64,000 nt of DNA from Anseranas semipalmata (Eukaryota > Chordata > Aves > Anseriformes > Anseranatidae): assembly GCA_013399115.1 (NCBI GenBank), contig VXAA01003386.1, forward strand, positions 1,316,824 through 1,380,823, read 5' to 3'. The position numbers and the translations under genes are program-made. Within the stretch, counting starts at the first letter, position 1, and each line of letters starts with the position of its first letter. Shown piece after piece: positions 25,401-37,400 of this stretch. Below the pieces are notes generated by a model. That model was not told the DNA's origin and ran no database searches. It saw nothing but the letters and a program-made list of their open reading frames with translations.

Positions 25401-27198
25401 AAGCTTTTTTTTTTTTTCAATTTCTGCTGCATGTTTATTTGGCTTGGGACAGAAAAAAATGTCTTTGTTGGAATGTCGTGAATAGCTGGGTCAGAGTTTG
25501 CAAAACACTGGGTGCAGAATTTGGTGGGAGCAGACAAAGTGCAGCTCACAAAAAGGTGTACACGTGTCCCTTGGGAGCACTGCTGAGGTTACAGTGGGAC
25601 ATTCAGCCCCCATGAAAGTATAAATTAGCCTTCCCCCAGAGCTGAACACTTGGCTTTGGGAGACGCAGGGACCTCTCCCAGTTTGCCAGCAGTCAATAGG
25701 ACATTGGCCTTTATATTTAGCCCTGTTTGATATAATTTTTGGAGTAGTGTGTTTATATAGCATTACGTAGCCTGGTTTGGGAGGTTTTGGGGGAAGGAAT
25801 CTGCTGCTGTAATAAGCAGAGCACCAGAGAAGATTTGCGTGACCCTGGTTATGTGCAGCACAGGAACGGGGGAATTCTGTCCCCGCAGACAATAGAGCAG
25901 TCGCCGGTCACTGCCTTGCTTCAGGCTAGGATTGTGTGCAAAATGTTTTGCTATCAAATCGACAGAAACAGTGACATTTTAACATTGTTTCACATTTGGA
26001 ATTGGAAGTCAGAGTTTTGAAGAGCAAAAAGTCTTTTTTAATCTGAGTTATTTGGACTTCTTTTTTCTGTCAGGGAGATGGAAATTGAAATCTGAATCAA
26101 AGCTGTGAATGTTTATGAGAAACTCATTTCTGTGTATGTATCTTCAGGGGAAAACTGATTTTCCATACCCCTGTAGTGAAGCAGAGAACATCTTTGGAGC
26201 AGCTCCTGCTTCTGCCTGGAGGGCACGGGAAGGAAACCCACCAAGAGCGGGTGTCCAGCACCTCCGCTTGTAACAGCCGGGAGGAACCTGCACGTCTGAG
26301 TGACCGTGAGCAATGCCAGTGGGGCTGCGCACCCTGCGCGAGGTGGCCGCTCGGGCTGATCCGTTCAGACCCAACCCCACGAAATACCTTTGGTTTTAAA
26401 ACTGCATCAGTTCCCCCATCACAGTCAGAGCCCCAGACCAGCACCAGCTGAAAGAGAGGTGTTCAGGCTGGAGCTGGCCACAGACAGAAAAAGGAGCAGG
26501 AAAGCTTGGTATTATCAAGTTGTTGTATCAAGTTGAAATTTTCATTTTTCAACTTCTCTTCCATTGAGCACGATGAATGAAACACTTCTTAAATCTCTCT
26601 CTAGCTTCCTTTCTCTATAATGATTTTTTTTATCCTTTAAGGAAAGATTAGGATTCAGAAAACTGCCTCTGGGAGAAAAAGAAAATAAAGGAAAATAGAG
26701 GATAAAATTCTCTTGAAAACTCCTGGTGACTCAGCAAGAAATAGATGAAGAAGGAAAGAGACCAAGAGAAGAAACAAATTTATTTTCCAAAATGTGGGAC
26801 TTTGAGGTGAGAACTGGACAATTATGGCAAATGTCAAAGCATTTGGCGGGGGCAATTTGGATTTTAAAAAAAAAAGCTACTTTTCATTTAAGATGTTTCG
26901 GATGAAAGCATTTACCAATTTCAACCTATTACCCTTCAGATCATATTTACATAGACAACTCTAGCCAGTTCAGTGTTGAAATGCGCTGCTACTCACGTAG
27001 GACCCTGACGCCGTGCTTCAAGGCTTGCACGCGGCCGGGCTCCATGGACATGCTGAGCATCGTCTGCTGCCCGCCGATGGTACAGACCTGGTTTTCCTGG
27101 GCAGCCTGCCTGAACATGACCAGGAGCTGGTTGGCGATGATGGTGTTGAGCACAGAAATGACGACCATGGGGAACACAAAGGAGATGAAAGTGTTGAC
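13223..27198 (-). CDS. NTSR1: Neurotensin receptor 1, 3' three coding exons (partial gene, spliced)
   Basis: The coding join is 27198-26997, 15888-15798 and 13472-13223 on the minus strand, giving 180 codons and a TGA stop. The protein is a class A G-protein-coupled receptor of the plasma membrane. The family binds the tridecapeptide neurotensin and signals mainly through Gq/11 and phospholipase C. Seen directly: a TM5 segment ([13 protein letters not shown]), intracellular loop 3 with [18 protein letters not shown]6 with [14 protein letters not shown]7 with [14 protein letters not shown], and a basic serine-rich tail ending TRETTY. These match remembered mammalian NTSR1 nearly residue for residue and fit NTSR2 poorly. 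The N-terminal 240 or so residues (TM1-TM4 and ECL2, normally on one large first exon) are absent, so the gene runs off the right edge. The human gene also has four coding exons and a long intron 1. The identification is close to certain; the exact start is not visible. Confidence 0.96.
13473..15797 (-). other. NTSR1: NTSR1 intron 3
   Basis: A 2,325-bp intron bounded on the minus strand by GTGAGT at 15797-15792 and TTCTTCCAG ending at 13473. No exon, RNA gene or clear transposon was seen inside. It has a GC- and CpG-richer patch at about 15690-15780, just after exon 3, and a short direct repeat at 14180-14208. Confidence 0.9.
14180..14208. repeat. Short tandem duplication, 15-bp period
   Basis: TTCCTCAGGATCAT occurs at 14180-14193 and again at 14195-14208, separated by a single base. 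It is probably a local slippage duplication within intron 3. Confidence 0.8.
15798..15888 (-). CDS. NTSR1: NTSR1 coding exon 3 (TM6)
   Basis: This 91-bp exon starts with GT, which completes the split arginine from exon 2, followed by 29 codons and two bases (GA) of an aspartate completed in exon 4. The acceptor on the minus strand is CTTTTTTCATACTTCGCAG and the donor is ACAGA followed by GTGAGT. It encodes TM6, [20 protein letters not shown], then CYVPSSHWT at the start of extracellular loop 3. CWLP is the class A TM6 CWxP hinge. The paired arginines and the phenylalanine of HIRRLMF sit where the rat receptor contacts the neurotensin C-terminus in published structures. The loop segment PSSHW differs from the SDEQW of mammals. 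The exon is too short to stand out as an open frame and was found by its motif and splice sites. Confidence 0.95.
15956..15970. repeat. (TG)n dinucleotide repeat
   Basis: About 15 bases of alternating T and G lie about 70 bp upstream of exon 3 on the gene's strand, beyond the pyrimidine tract. It could be polymorphic. Confidence 0.85.
22468..22482. repeat. (TG)n dinucleotide repeat
   Basis: About 15 bases of alternating T and G follow a GCATGCATG palindromic stretch, within NTSR1 intron 2. Confidence 0.85.
22646..22684. repeat. Compound (AAC)n and (CAAA)n microsatellite
   Basis: About five AAC units are followed after a short interruption by about four CAAA units. It lies inside a 171-codon plus-strand open frame (22539-23054), where it makes a run of threonines, an argument against that frame being a real protein. 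Confidence 0.85.
23515..23531. repeat. Poly-A run (17 A)
   Basis: A homopolymer within intron 2. No retroposon body was recognised upstream of it. Confidence 0.9.
24883..24904. repeat. Poly-A run (22 A)
   Basis: A homopolymer of 22 A within intron 2, followed by GGAATAAAGC. No recognised SINE or processed gene copy precedes it, and no target-site duplication was noted. Confidence 0.9.
26997..27198 (-). CDS. NTSR1: NTSR1 coding exon 2 (TM5 and intracellular loop 3)
   Basis: This 202-bp exon encodes 67 whole codons plus one base (C) of an arginine codon completed by exon 3. On the minus strand the acceptor is a pyrimidine tract, CTCTCCCCTGCAG, directly before GTC AAC ACT. The donor is CTAC followed by GTGAGT. 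Residues 1-29 or so form TM5 ([20 protein letters not shown] and the following IANQLLVMF). Residues 30-67 are the third intracellular loop, the G-protein-coupling region, with [14 protein letters not shown] and the very conserved [15 protein letters not shown] leading into TM6. Reading on past the donor gives Glu then a stop, which supports splicing here. Phase 0 at the start predicts that exon 1 ends on a complete codon, as expected after the VIQ of the mammalian protein. Confidence 0.96.
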
Positions 27199-28422
27199 CT
27201 GCAGGGGAGAGACACGGGGGCAATGGTCAGTGAAGCAGGAGATTTTGTGCTTTACTTCTCACAGCAGCGGAGGAGCAGCCTGCTCTGGAAATCTTTTCCC
27301 TCCTCTTACTCTGCTGCCTTTGGTTTGGAAGGCTTATTGCGCAGAGGAAAGCTCAGACTCCACTGACATACGTTCATTCAACACTCATAGAAGGCAAATT
27401 CACTCGCACCCAATTATGTTGTCTTCGCCTTTTCAGTGCAGTTCATTGCCAGAAATGTCATGACCGAAACATGCCGTTATCTTTTTATCTTGCAAGCGGC
27501 ACGATGCTTCTTAGCTTTCATTGTGCATAGCATGACTTCTAAATAACAGTATGTTACTGTATTTTTTCTTTATTATGAGCTCTACTTAGGATCTTTTTAA
27601 CTTTCAGTTTGTGTTCTGGCCTTTCCTTCTAGATCTAATGACAGCTTTTTGTTATCCAGTAATCAAATTATCCAATCAACCTTGTGCCTTAAAGGATTAA
27701 AATTGATCAGAATAAACAAGTGGAAGTTATAATGGTTTTAGTACAAATTATTTGATTACTACAGTTTTGATAAAATTAAATGGAGGATCAAATTAAGCAG
27801 TGATTGAATCAAGTGGAAGTCACTGTTCGTGTCAAATAAAAGCAGGAAGCCTTTGTGATGGCCTCCTGCACTGCCTGGGAACCCGCTGAGCTGCGTGTAA
27901 CAAACAGCAGTCTGGGGAAAAAGATTTGCTGGGCACCCGCAGGGCTCATCCTCGCTGTTGGACAGTTTGGGAGGAGGTTCAGCACATCACTGAGATGAGT
28001 ACACGCCAGAGCAAAAGCCCCTTAAAGCCTCGATGTTTAAAATTTCAAAATATTCACAAGAATTCAACTGTGTGCTACAAATCGCCCTGGAAGCAATTTT
28101 TTAAAAGCAATAAAACAACAACCACGAAAGGATAAAACTACAAAAAGCATAGGGAACTTTGCCCAGTGGTGGGGTTACAAGGCATGCTAACTTCTTCCAC
28201 CCAAACAGACACATCTCTTGCAGCTCAGTGCCCTAAAATACGGAAGCGACACTGCACCAACGGGTGCTCCATCTCAAATGGAGACATCCCCCCTCCACCA
28301 ACACACACAGCGTGATCACCGCAGTGTCCAGGCATTTGCTGTATACCCAATATCTAGTTCAGATATATGTTCTCTGCTCTGGAGGGATTCAGAAATACCA
28401 GAGACGAACGGAAGAATGAAGA

Positions 28423-28476
<54 letters not shown>
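28423..28476. repeat. (AAT)18 trinucleotide microsatellite
   Basis: 54 bases make 18 uninterrupted AAT units, followed by an A run. This is the longest pure microsatellite in the window and is likely polymorphic. It lies about 1.2 kb upstream of exon 2 on the gene's strand. Confidence 0.97.
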
Positions 28477-28483
<7 letters not shown>

Positions 28484-31400
28484 CAGAATACAACACAGGA
28501 TCCATAAAACAAGGAAATAAGAAGCACATAATCATATGTGTAGCAGGTGCACTGATGACCAGAAGCACTTAAGTTTCTTTGTTCATAAATTTAAGCAAGA
28601 TGCAGCTCCTCTTTTGGTGAAGACAGGCAGTGTTGCTGTTGCCAAAGTTTTCTTTAGTTAGATAAAGTCTGCACAGCCTTGTGCTCCAGAGCTCGATGCA
28701 TTTAGCAGAAGTACCAGCTGGGTTTCATCTCTAGCAGCCCACATTGTGAGAACATTGTCTCTTGGTTTATGCTTGTAATAATAACAGAGCTCCTCTGCGG
28801 ACAATTTCCTGAGGAAATTCCTAGATATACCCCACCATTGCAAGCTGTTAATGGCCTCTGTTGTTAAATATATAGTAGTTTTGTAAGCTTCCCTTGTCTC
28901 CTAAAAGATAACACATCTCACAGCCTCCTGCATATAAAGAAGTTATCTTTTGGAGTTGCTTCAAGACGCTGAGAAAGACATTAAGTGGTAGGGACCAAGT
29001 TCTCAGCTGGAACAAAATGACAGGGTTTCACTGAGAGAGTAATCTGTGCTTGTAAAGAACTCACTTTATTTGTTTAACCTTCACAATGCAGCTGTGCTGA
29101 GCTGGTGCACACGGGTGAAAAGACTTGCTCAGGCTTACGCGGTCCAACTATTAAACGAGCCCTGTGGTCCCACTCCCATTTGTGCTGCTTTAGCTGCTGA
29201 ATGTCCTTCTATCCTACCAGTGAGCAGTGCTTGCCAAGGAGCAAAAGGAAATGCCTCACTCTGTCACCTGAGATTCAGAGTTTATTGGATTCACTCAATA
29301 GCTTTGTCCTAGCTAAAAATTAGTCTTCCCTAATGTAATTACACAGAACCCAAGAAGTCTTTTCTGAGCTTTCTTTAAAGTCTTGATTCATTCCCTAATT
29401 GTATTGTGAAGTCTTTAAAGAGCTTGAGAAACTGTCTAGAATAGCACTGTCTTTCTCTTTTATGAATAGTTATCATAAAAGTGTAAAAATTGCACACGTT
29501 CTATGAAAGGCTATATTTAAAGATTTCTGCCCTGTCTTGATTTGTACCAAAACTCTCCTATAGTTAAAAAAAAAACACCCTGTAACATGGCCACCAAAGG
29601 TGATGAATGTCCAATTTATACAAGCCTCGCAGGCAGCAGAATTTGGCCCTGGGCAAGGCTGCCCTACACAGACCTAAATATCTGTTCTCTGGATGCGCTG
29701 TGCAAAATGTGACAATGCGGATGCTGGCTGAGGATGAAACCCCAGCAGAAACCTTTGCCCAGAAGCTGTTCCCATGAAAGCATCATGAGCTACCAGATCA
29801 CTCGATGCTGAGCACCTCTGGCCTCCCAGGGGGCTCCAAAGGCAGCATGCTTTCCATTCTAGCTTTCTCTTAGCCCTTAATTGCCACAGGTGATCTTAAT
29901 TCCAGCCAAAATATGAAGCATTACAATTAGGTAGGGTTTTGCAGGACACTGAAGACAGAGCAAGTCTGGGGCTCTATAAGCTCAGGAGAAGACAAAGGGA
30001 AATTTATGGAAATTAAATCACACTTCCAGAGGGGAAAATTGAGTTATCAGCCTCTCCTGGTCAGCTCAACAGAAATCAGACTTCGTGTTGCTGTCTGAGC
30101 AGGAGGTTCAGCAGGATGTGAATTTTCTTGTTCCTTCCAAACAAGCACATGGGAGAGACACGGGGGAAGAGACCAGCAAAATCGAGTGAAACCAAAGGAG
30201 AACGTGGTGCTGGGCTTTGTGACTCTTTCTAAATCTTTTGTACAGAAAACGTCTCTCCTGGCTCCGCGGAGCTTCACGCTGACGCGGTTTGCTTCTGCCA
30301 AGTCGTCCCTCACGTTATTCGGCTGCCCTGGTTTCCCTGGGTTACCGCTGGAAGCAGACATCGGCTCGTTTGCTGCGGTGATGGGGAAGATGGACACAGA
30401 ACTTCGCCTAGTGCCTCCCAGAGGGCTTCAGTGAGTCCCGTGAATCAGGAGTTTTGCAAAGGTTGAGTCACTTGTGCTCCAGGGTGGCTTCTGGAGGAGC
30501 ACGGACCCCAAGGCCCCTTCGGAAGGAGATGCTTTTTCCCTCCCTCCTGCAAGCCCAGACTTTGCTGTTTATATATCTGAAGGGGAGGAGGGGAAAGGGT
30601 ACATCTGTTACACGCATTTTATGCAGATACAGAGTAAAGGTGCAGCTGGCTCTGTGCCTCACCCCAAAGTAAAAGAAACCCCGGGTGTGCCTTGCTGGGA
30701 GCCACCCGGGTCAGGTTTGTTCCTCCGAGGGCATCCCTGGCTCTTACCTACTTGTGTGTGGTAGCCCTGGGCAGCATCCCTAAGGGGACAACGCGGGGAC
30801 CAATTCCACCCCTCAGTGTGTCCTTTTCTATATCGTTGTGCCAAAGGAACCACCTTCTTGTAATTTAATATTAAGGCTTCTCACACACAATCAGAATCTT
30901 TCCCTAAGGGATCACATCTTCCCATAAGCACACTGAGCAATTTTTGGATTTCAATTAAAATCCCATGGCTTTTCCCCTCTAATAGAGTACAGCAATAAAA
31001 TTTCCCCACTGGCAGCCCCAGACTTGAAGAATCTTTTCCCCAGAAGCATCACATGGGAGTTCAAAGCTGCTGTTGCTAGCGAGGAGCAGGAGGGTTTGTG
31101 GAGTCGCTTTCTATTTTCTTTATTTCTGTGACATTAGTCACTGTTACTTTCAAGACACATAAAATCAATGGTGAGTTCCCTGACCAGGACCTATTTATCC
31201 CATTCGAGGACACCCAAAAGGAAGGCTCTGCTCCAGCCGCAGCAGGTCACCTGTGCTGCCAGCAAATCCAATTGTCTGAGTCACCAGCATGCCGGTTACT
31301 GGCTGTTTCCATGATGCATCAGTGCACAGCTTAGAAGCTGCTAACAGGGATTTGTAGCTGTTTTACTAGGTCTTGGACCACTTAAGTGGTTGAAAGTTAA

Positions 31401-32388
31401 AAATTATGGAGATATGGTAGCAAATGAAACACCTCTACTGCAAGTATTATAATAATAATAAAAAAAAAGACAACCAGGATAGTTCATAATATTTCCATTG
31501 AAAGAGTTTTTATCTGAAAAAGCTCCTTTACTGAGACTGTAGAAGATAAATATTTTTTGAAATTGCTTCTCATGCTTTCCCACAAGTGGGCCTCTCTTCT
31601 AAGTAACTAGTCACACTAAGCAAACGGAGCAGGAAATGCAGGCAGCAGCAGGGTGCCCTGCATCAGGGTGCCCCGTGGAAAGGCAGCCAGGGTCCCCCAC
31701 CAGCAGGGACCAGAACCCAGAGCACATGGGGGGGCAGCCAAGTTTTAGGGGAACTTTAGCCCCTGCTTATGACAACTGCTTTATGGCAGAGAGCAGAGAT
31801 GGTCCCTCGCTGTCTGAATTTCTCAGCCATCCCAAAGACCCCTTGAACCTCAGGGACATGCCTGCAAGACCCAGAAGGAGCTGGAAAGCATCTCAGGAGA
31901 TTTGTCCTTGCTGGTTTCCTGGAAGTGATGATGCAGAGGGCTGAGGATGCAGGGTGTCGTGCTTTTGAGCAAATCAATTAAACCACATAGCTGGGATTTA
32001 ACAATTACCACGTTCTGGTTCACCTCATTTCCAATGGAAATGACAAGTACGTTATCCTCCCCCTGGCTGTGGAGGTAGTATTGTTAGCATATGTCAATCA
32101 GAAAAGCACATCCTGCTACATCAACATTCGGCTGCCAAAAAATCCTATTTGACTACATGTACTTGACAAAATTACCAGTTTTCTCACTTAGTGGCTGGAA
32201 TTAACATTTTTTGACGACCCAGTGGGTAATTTCAGCTGTTAATGAGCACACTGCCACATGCCTGGGTATGGCAACCTGTGGAAGACAAAGCAGGGCAGGG
32301 AAGTGCACATGACGCTGGCATGCCAGAAGGAGCATTTGGCATTGGCACTTGTGTTTGATGTTCACAGGATGTATCTGATGAAATATCC

Positions 32389-32416
32389 TTTTTTTTTTTT
32401 TTNNNNNNNNNNNNNN
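32389..32416. other. Assembly gap (14 N) abutting a poly-T run
   Basis: Fourteen T (32389-32402) run directly into 14 N (32403-32416), then CCCC. The true length of the gap is unknown. The homopolymer edge suggests a sequencing stall and not a biological feature. Confidence 0.97.
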
Positions 32417-33013
32417 CCCCAGGAAATAAATTACCATCTAATTAAACCCCATCTTTGCATAGCTTTCCAAACGTCCATGCCAAGCACTTAGCGGTTATCA
32501 GCTAAATGCCATTCCTTAGATACCATGGGCAGGAGAGATCATAGTTGTAAGTGATGAAAGAGAGCAACAACTGCTTTTGTAGCCAGGGCCTGGGACAAGG
32601 AGGAACGTGGTAGCTGAAAAACAGCCTAGGAAGGGATTTCAGCTTTCTGAAAAATTTTGAGGCATTTTAGTAATTTCAGTATGGCTTGGTTCAGAGCATA
32701 TTATTTAGTGTTTGGTTTTAGTACAAAGTCTTCCCAATCTTTCCTCTTTTTGATCATTCATTCAATAAATATCTAAATTAAACCTGCAGACGAAAGAGGA
32801 AGCCTAAAAGAGTACAGGAGTGAGAGAATAAGGAATTGGAAGTGCTCAAGTGGGTACCTAACACCCATGGGGACGTGTACTGTGGCACGGGGCCTTATCT
32901 CAGATAAGCGCAGCCTCATGCAGAACCACGAATAATGGATAAATAGGAGCAAGGCCAGGTGCCAAACCGTGTGGGCGCGCAAGCCTGACGATAGACTGAT
33001 GGATCTGATTGAA

Positions 33014-33047
33014 TCATAGATTCATAGATTGGTGCTCCCAATCTATG
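33014..33047. repeat. 10-bp perfect hairpin next to a CR1-like octamer pair
   Basis: CATAGATTGG (33023-33032) and CCAATCTATG (33038-33047) are exact reverse complements with a 5-nt loop. Directly before, TCATAGAT is repeated twice, similar to the octamer repeats at the end of CR1 read in reverse orientation. It could be the tip of an old CR1 insertion or a chance palindrome. Confidence 0.5.
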
Positions 33048-34388
33048 CTTCCAATCTAACCGGACCAGGTCTTGTCCCCATGTTGCTATTGTTCTGCACC
33101 CATTAATATCAATGAGCCTTATAGTTAATTAATTGCATGGCAAGGACATGTGAGTCTCTGTTACTGACACATCCATTTACTGGCCTTATTTTATTCACAA
33201 AAGAAAACGACTCAAAAGACAGCTCAGAGGGTGACACAAAAGACTTGTGGATGAGCTGTGGCTGCTTGCTTCTGTTAAGATGTTTTAGGTTTTATACTGG
33301 TAGATATTCAGATCAGAAGAAAGCACGGTACTGCAAGGCTAGCAGTGACCATGTGCACTGTTTCCAGTCGGTGCTGTACCTTGATCCACCTAAACTCCAT
33401 TTTCATTGGCATTTTGTGCTTGCTCCTGAGTAGTGATGTTTTCCTGGTAACATGCCTTCTCTCCTGAGATCCAGGGGCATCCTGAGAGAATGACCAGCCA
33501 GTGTGGATTAGGACATTAAGAATAATCAATGTGTAACATTCTTAAGCCTGTGTGTGGTCCTCCACTGATGAGCTATAACGGCAATGCAGAGCAGCTAATG
33601 ATCTTGAGAAGTTAAGTTAATCACACACTCTGCAGGAGTTAATCAGCTACAGAACAGATGGAAATAAATTGCATACTGACAAAAAATCCATCATATCTCT
33701 ATGGCAAAAACATTCGCACAGCTTTGCCATTCATAAATCTCCCTCCATGGAGAAATCAGTTGTTCATAAAGAACAACATCTGATGCAGAACAACTTGAAT
33801 GTGTCTCTTGCTTATGATGGGATGGCAAAGATGTCAGAGCGCTGAATAATGGTGGCATTCTTGGGCTTGACTGGATACCCGATGAGATCATTTAACCTCG
33901 TTTCTATGCATAGTTATAATCTTGTGGCCAAAGGTATTTATCATAAGTAATAGCAAAATGGTATGATTCATATGTAAGTGTTTGATATAAGGCTTATTAT
34001 TCCTAATTGTACACAAGGGTAATACCTAAGTATCAAACTCCCTGGGGACCTCAGAGCTCCTCATTACCTTGCTAAATGTCAGAATACCTTCTTCATTATA
34101 AATATTCATAGGAGAAAACTTCCTCCTCTCCTAATATTTAGGACACCACTCTCAAACCTAAATGGCTCTTCTGATTCTAGCTCCCAAGGGTAGAGAAAAG
34201 ATGTGAAATTCAGGAAATCCTGGAAATAATGTGCTAGAGAACTGGGCAAATGGGAAGGCTTTAAGGTTTGCCACAGTGTGATGCAGAATGCCTTGTTGTA
34301 TCCATCAGGGATATCCAGCTTCATCTCTCCATGAAACTGGAGGATAAAAGAATGTTTCTTTAGACAAATGAACGAGTAAAGCAATTAC

Positions 34389-34436
34389 CAAAACAAACAA
34401 ACAAAACCAAAAAAGCAACCAACCAAAAAAAACACC
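34389..34436. repeat. A/C low-complexity tract
   Basis: AAAC and AACC-like units run for about 48 bases with long A runs, within intron 1. Confidence 0.8.
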
Positions 34437-37400
34437 AATCCTCATCACCTAGGATTACACTTGATGAAGATGGTGAAAATAGGTTTTGGGCACTTGTACA
34501 TCTCACCTCATTTAATCCAGAGACTCCTGCCACTGACTTGAGGGATGTATGGAAGCTAAAATGTCAGGGTTTGGTCTGGGATGACTGCTGCCTCCCTGTT
34601 CCTGGGGAGGCAGGGAGGAAGAAGTGCCAGAGCAGCACTGCTGGTCCTCCGCCATGTCATCATTTGCCCGAAAGATTCAAATTTTGTCTCCTTCCTCCCT
34701 CAGGAAAACCACCTTCTTAGTTTCCAGCTATTGGGTACATTGAACTACAAGGTAAATTAATTACATTTACCCAGTTTTGCTTGCAAACAAGAATAAAGTC
34801 AATTTGTCTGCTGTCAGAATGTTTATTGGCCTCAGCTTTGCTTCTCAGATCTAGTTATCCATAACAGTATTTAGGGCAATATTTTTGGTTGAACAAAAAC
34901 TCAGTGAATAATGTTCTTGATTTTCCCTTTGAATGTGCAGGTCTCTGTTACTCTCTCCCCCTCACCCTCCTCACCAGCTACCTTCTACTGAAGGGGAAGT
35001 CATACTTCAGCTTCAAATGACAGGTTGGAAATAAGCTTTAAATAATTTACTAGTGCAGTTGGATTTCATTTCTCACTATCTGCTGGTATTTGGGTTCCTA
35101 CTTGCTTTCGCCAAAGGGATATTGCCTAACACCTATCACAATATATTTCCTTTCCTGCAGCTCTGCTGCTTGTCAGCCTTCTACATATTTTAATAAATGT
35201 TCGTGCAGTGCCTCATGATCCTGACATGTGAGTAATCCTAATCCGGATTTTGCGGTTATTTTGTGTCCATCCTCCTGCCTATCTGCTTTTCCACAGTGCA
35301 GTGCACACCAGCGGGGGCTCACGCGGTGGACATTCATCCACGGGAAGTGCCTCCATGGCTCGGTGCTTCCGTGGTGCAGGCTGGTGCTCCCTGATGAGGG
35401 TAGCTAATGATGTCCTTGTCAAAACCAAGAAAAGCATCCTCTTTCCTATGCTTTTAGACACAACTGCAAGCGCTCACTACATCCGAAGCTCATGCTTCTG
35501 CTGTGTGGGTTTTGCTGCCTGGGATGGGTCCAGAAGCAGCTGCTGCAGCCTTAATGAGTGCAGACCGCGCCTATGTCTTGCTGGTGTATCGCCGTGTAAA
35601 TAAATCACAGCAGGTGTTTTTGCAAGCCGTGCTTCTCTAATATCTGCTTGTTATTCCATACTTCTTCAGTTCATGCTTGGGACAGTCATAATGAGTGAGA
35701 CTATTATACTTGGATATTCTCTCACAGAGCACATCAAAAAATAATCAAACCATGGTGACAGTCAATTATCCCCCAACTTTCCTTCTTCTGTCATTTGGTA
35801 TTATTGAGTCATTTCAGCCCTGATAATCAAAATGGATGGCTTTTGCCTACGTGTGTATGAAATCACTGAAAGCAACCAGGCCAGCTTGAGAATTTCTAGC
35901 CAGAGTTTTGCATTTCGGGAATAAGCAAAAGGCACAAGCATGGGAGTATATAGAAGAGGCAAAGATTTCTAGCTGCAAAGATCAGTAAAGAGTTAAATCA
36001 AGTGGTGATTTCTTTCTTTCTTCCCACGCTCCCTTGGCAAAGTATGGTAGATGGATCATGCTAGAGAAACGTGTGGGTCTGTTCTGCTCCCGTGGTGGCC
36101 ATCAGAGTGCAGTGTCATGGCTGGCAGGGGGGGACCACAACCATGCCAGGGGGTGCTGGGGTCCCCACTGCTACTGTGGGCAAAGTGGAGAGCTGTGGAT
36201 GCTTGTTGGGTGAAATGAGCTGGGTGGCAGGCAAGCACACGCTTATCAGGGATAGTGAGAGTGAGGGGCAATTAATAAATCAGCTCCAACCCCTGGGACG
36301 ATTCTGAAGATTTGAGGCAGAGACTTTGCTATAAAACCTTCAGCCTGATGCATGAGGCACACAGGTTGCAGAAGGATTCGAAGGAGCGTTCATTTAAAAT
36401 CAAATGGAGCGAACAAATCATTCTCCTCCTGAAACACATGGGACCTGATTCTGGTTTTGTATTTTCTGCCAGGTGAGAAGGAGGTAGAAAAGGGTAAGAG
36501 ATATTATAGGTGTCTGAGAGAGGAATGATATCATGGCGAAGGATAGTTTATCTGTTGAATTATGATTCAGGATCAAAACTTCTGAAGCTATTTGTAATAT
36601 TTCACATATGCTGAAAAGTCACATTTAATATAGCTGGTAAAATAACAGCTTGTCTGCTTAAAATAATTAATAGTTGACAAATGGGTTGAATTTTAAATCC
36701 ATGAGGAGCTTTGGTTAGCACTAATAAATGTTGATTAAGGTAGCAATTAAAATCTAACAATCTCTCTGGGGGTCTGAACTTTAAAGCTGAAGTTTGGAAC
36801 ATTCCTCAGTTTACTGAGAAAATGCCGCAGTTCCTCCCCAAGTTGCATTATTAAGCCGTGGCAGCAGGATATTTTGTCTTTTTTTTTTCCCGTTTACACA
36901 AATTAATTACAGCCTGAAGTAGTACCCCCAGCCAGGGGCAGAAACCAGCACCTGATCCACATAAAAAACAGATCTTGGTGCAGTGATGGCATTTAGCAGT
37001 GTGAGTTTTTAGCATTACTGTAATGGTAGGGCTTTCCCGTGAAGCCTTTCCAAGAGACAGGGGCTTTGCGCTGAAGAAAGGAATTTTTTTCTGGTGGTGG
37101 CATGGGAGAGGGTGGCTGGGGAAGGAAAGCTGGCCAGGCCTGCAGACACCGAGGCTGAGGAAGGTGCAGGAGGACAAGGTAAGTGCTGGGTTAAACACCA
37201 CGGTTGCTTTGGTTGTGACGGGATGCAAAGCTGGGGCGGGGGGAGCTTTTAGCTGGTGCTTGAGCTGTGATTTTTGGCTGTGATTTTGCACATCGCTTCT
37301 ACCGTCAGCTCCATGGTTCTGCTCGGCCCTCTCAAAGATGCTGTCCACAGCCAGAAGCACAGAAAACCCATGCAACTACCACGGATCCCATTGCCCATCA

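Larger units (their letters stand above)
15889..26996 (-). other. NTSR1: NTSR1 intron 2
   Basis: An intron of about 11.1 kb, with donor GTGAGT at 26996-26991 and acceptor CAG at 15891-15889 on the minus strand. The contents are AT-leaning noncoding DNA with TG, AAC and CAAA microsatellites and two poly-A runs. A GC- and CpG-richer patch of about 170 bp (26220-26390) lies roughly 600 bp from exon 2. The longest open frame, plus strand 17667-18236 (189 codons), has no recognised domain. No other gene was seen. Confidence 0.9.
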
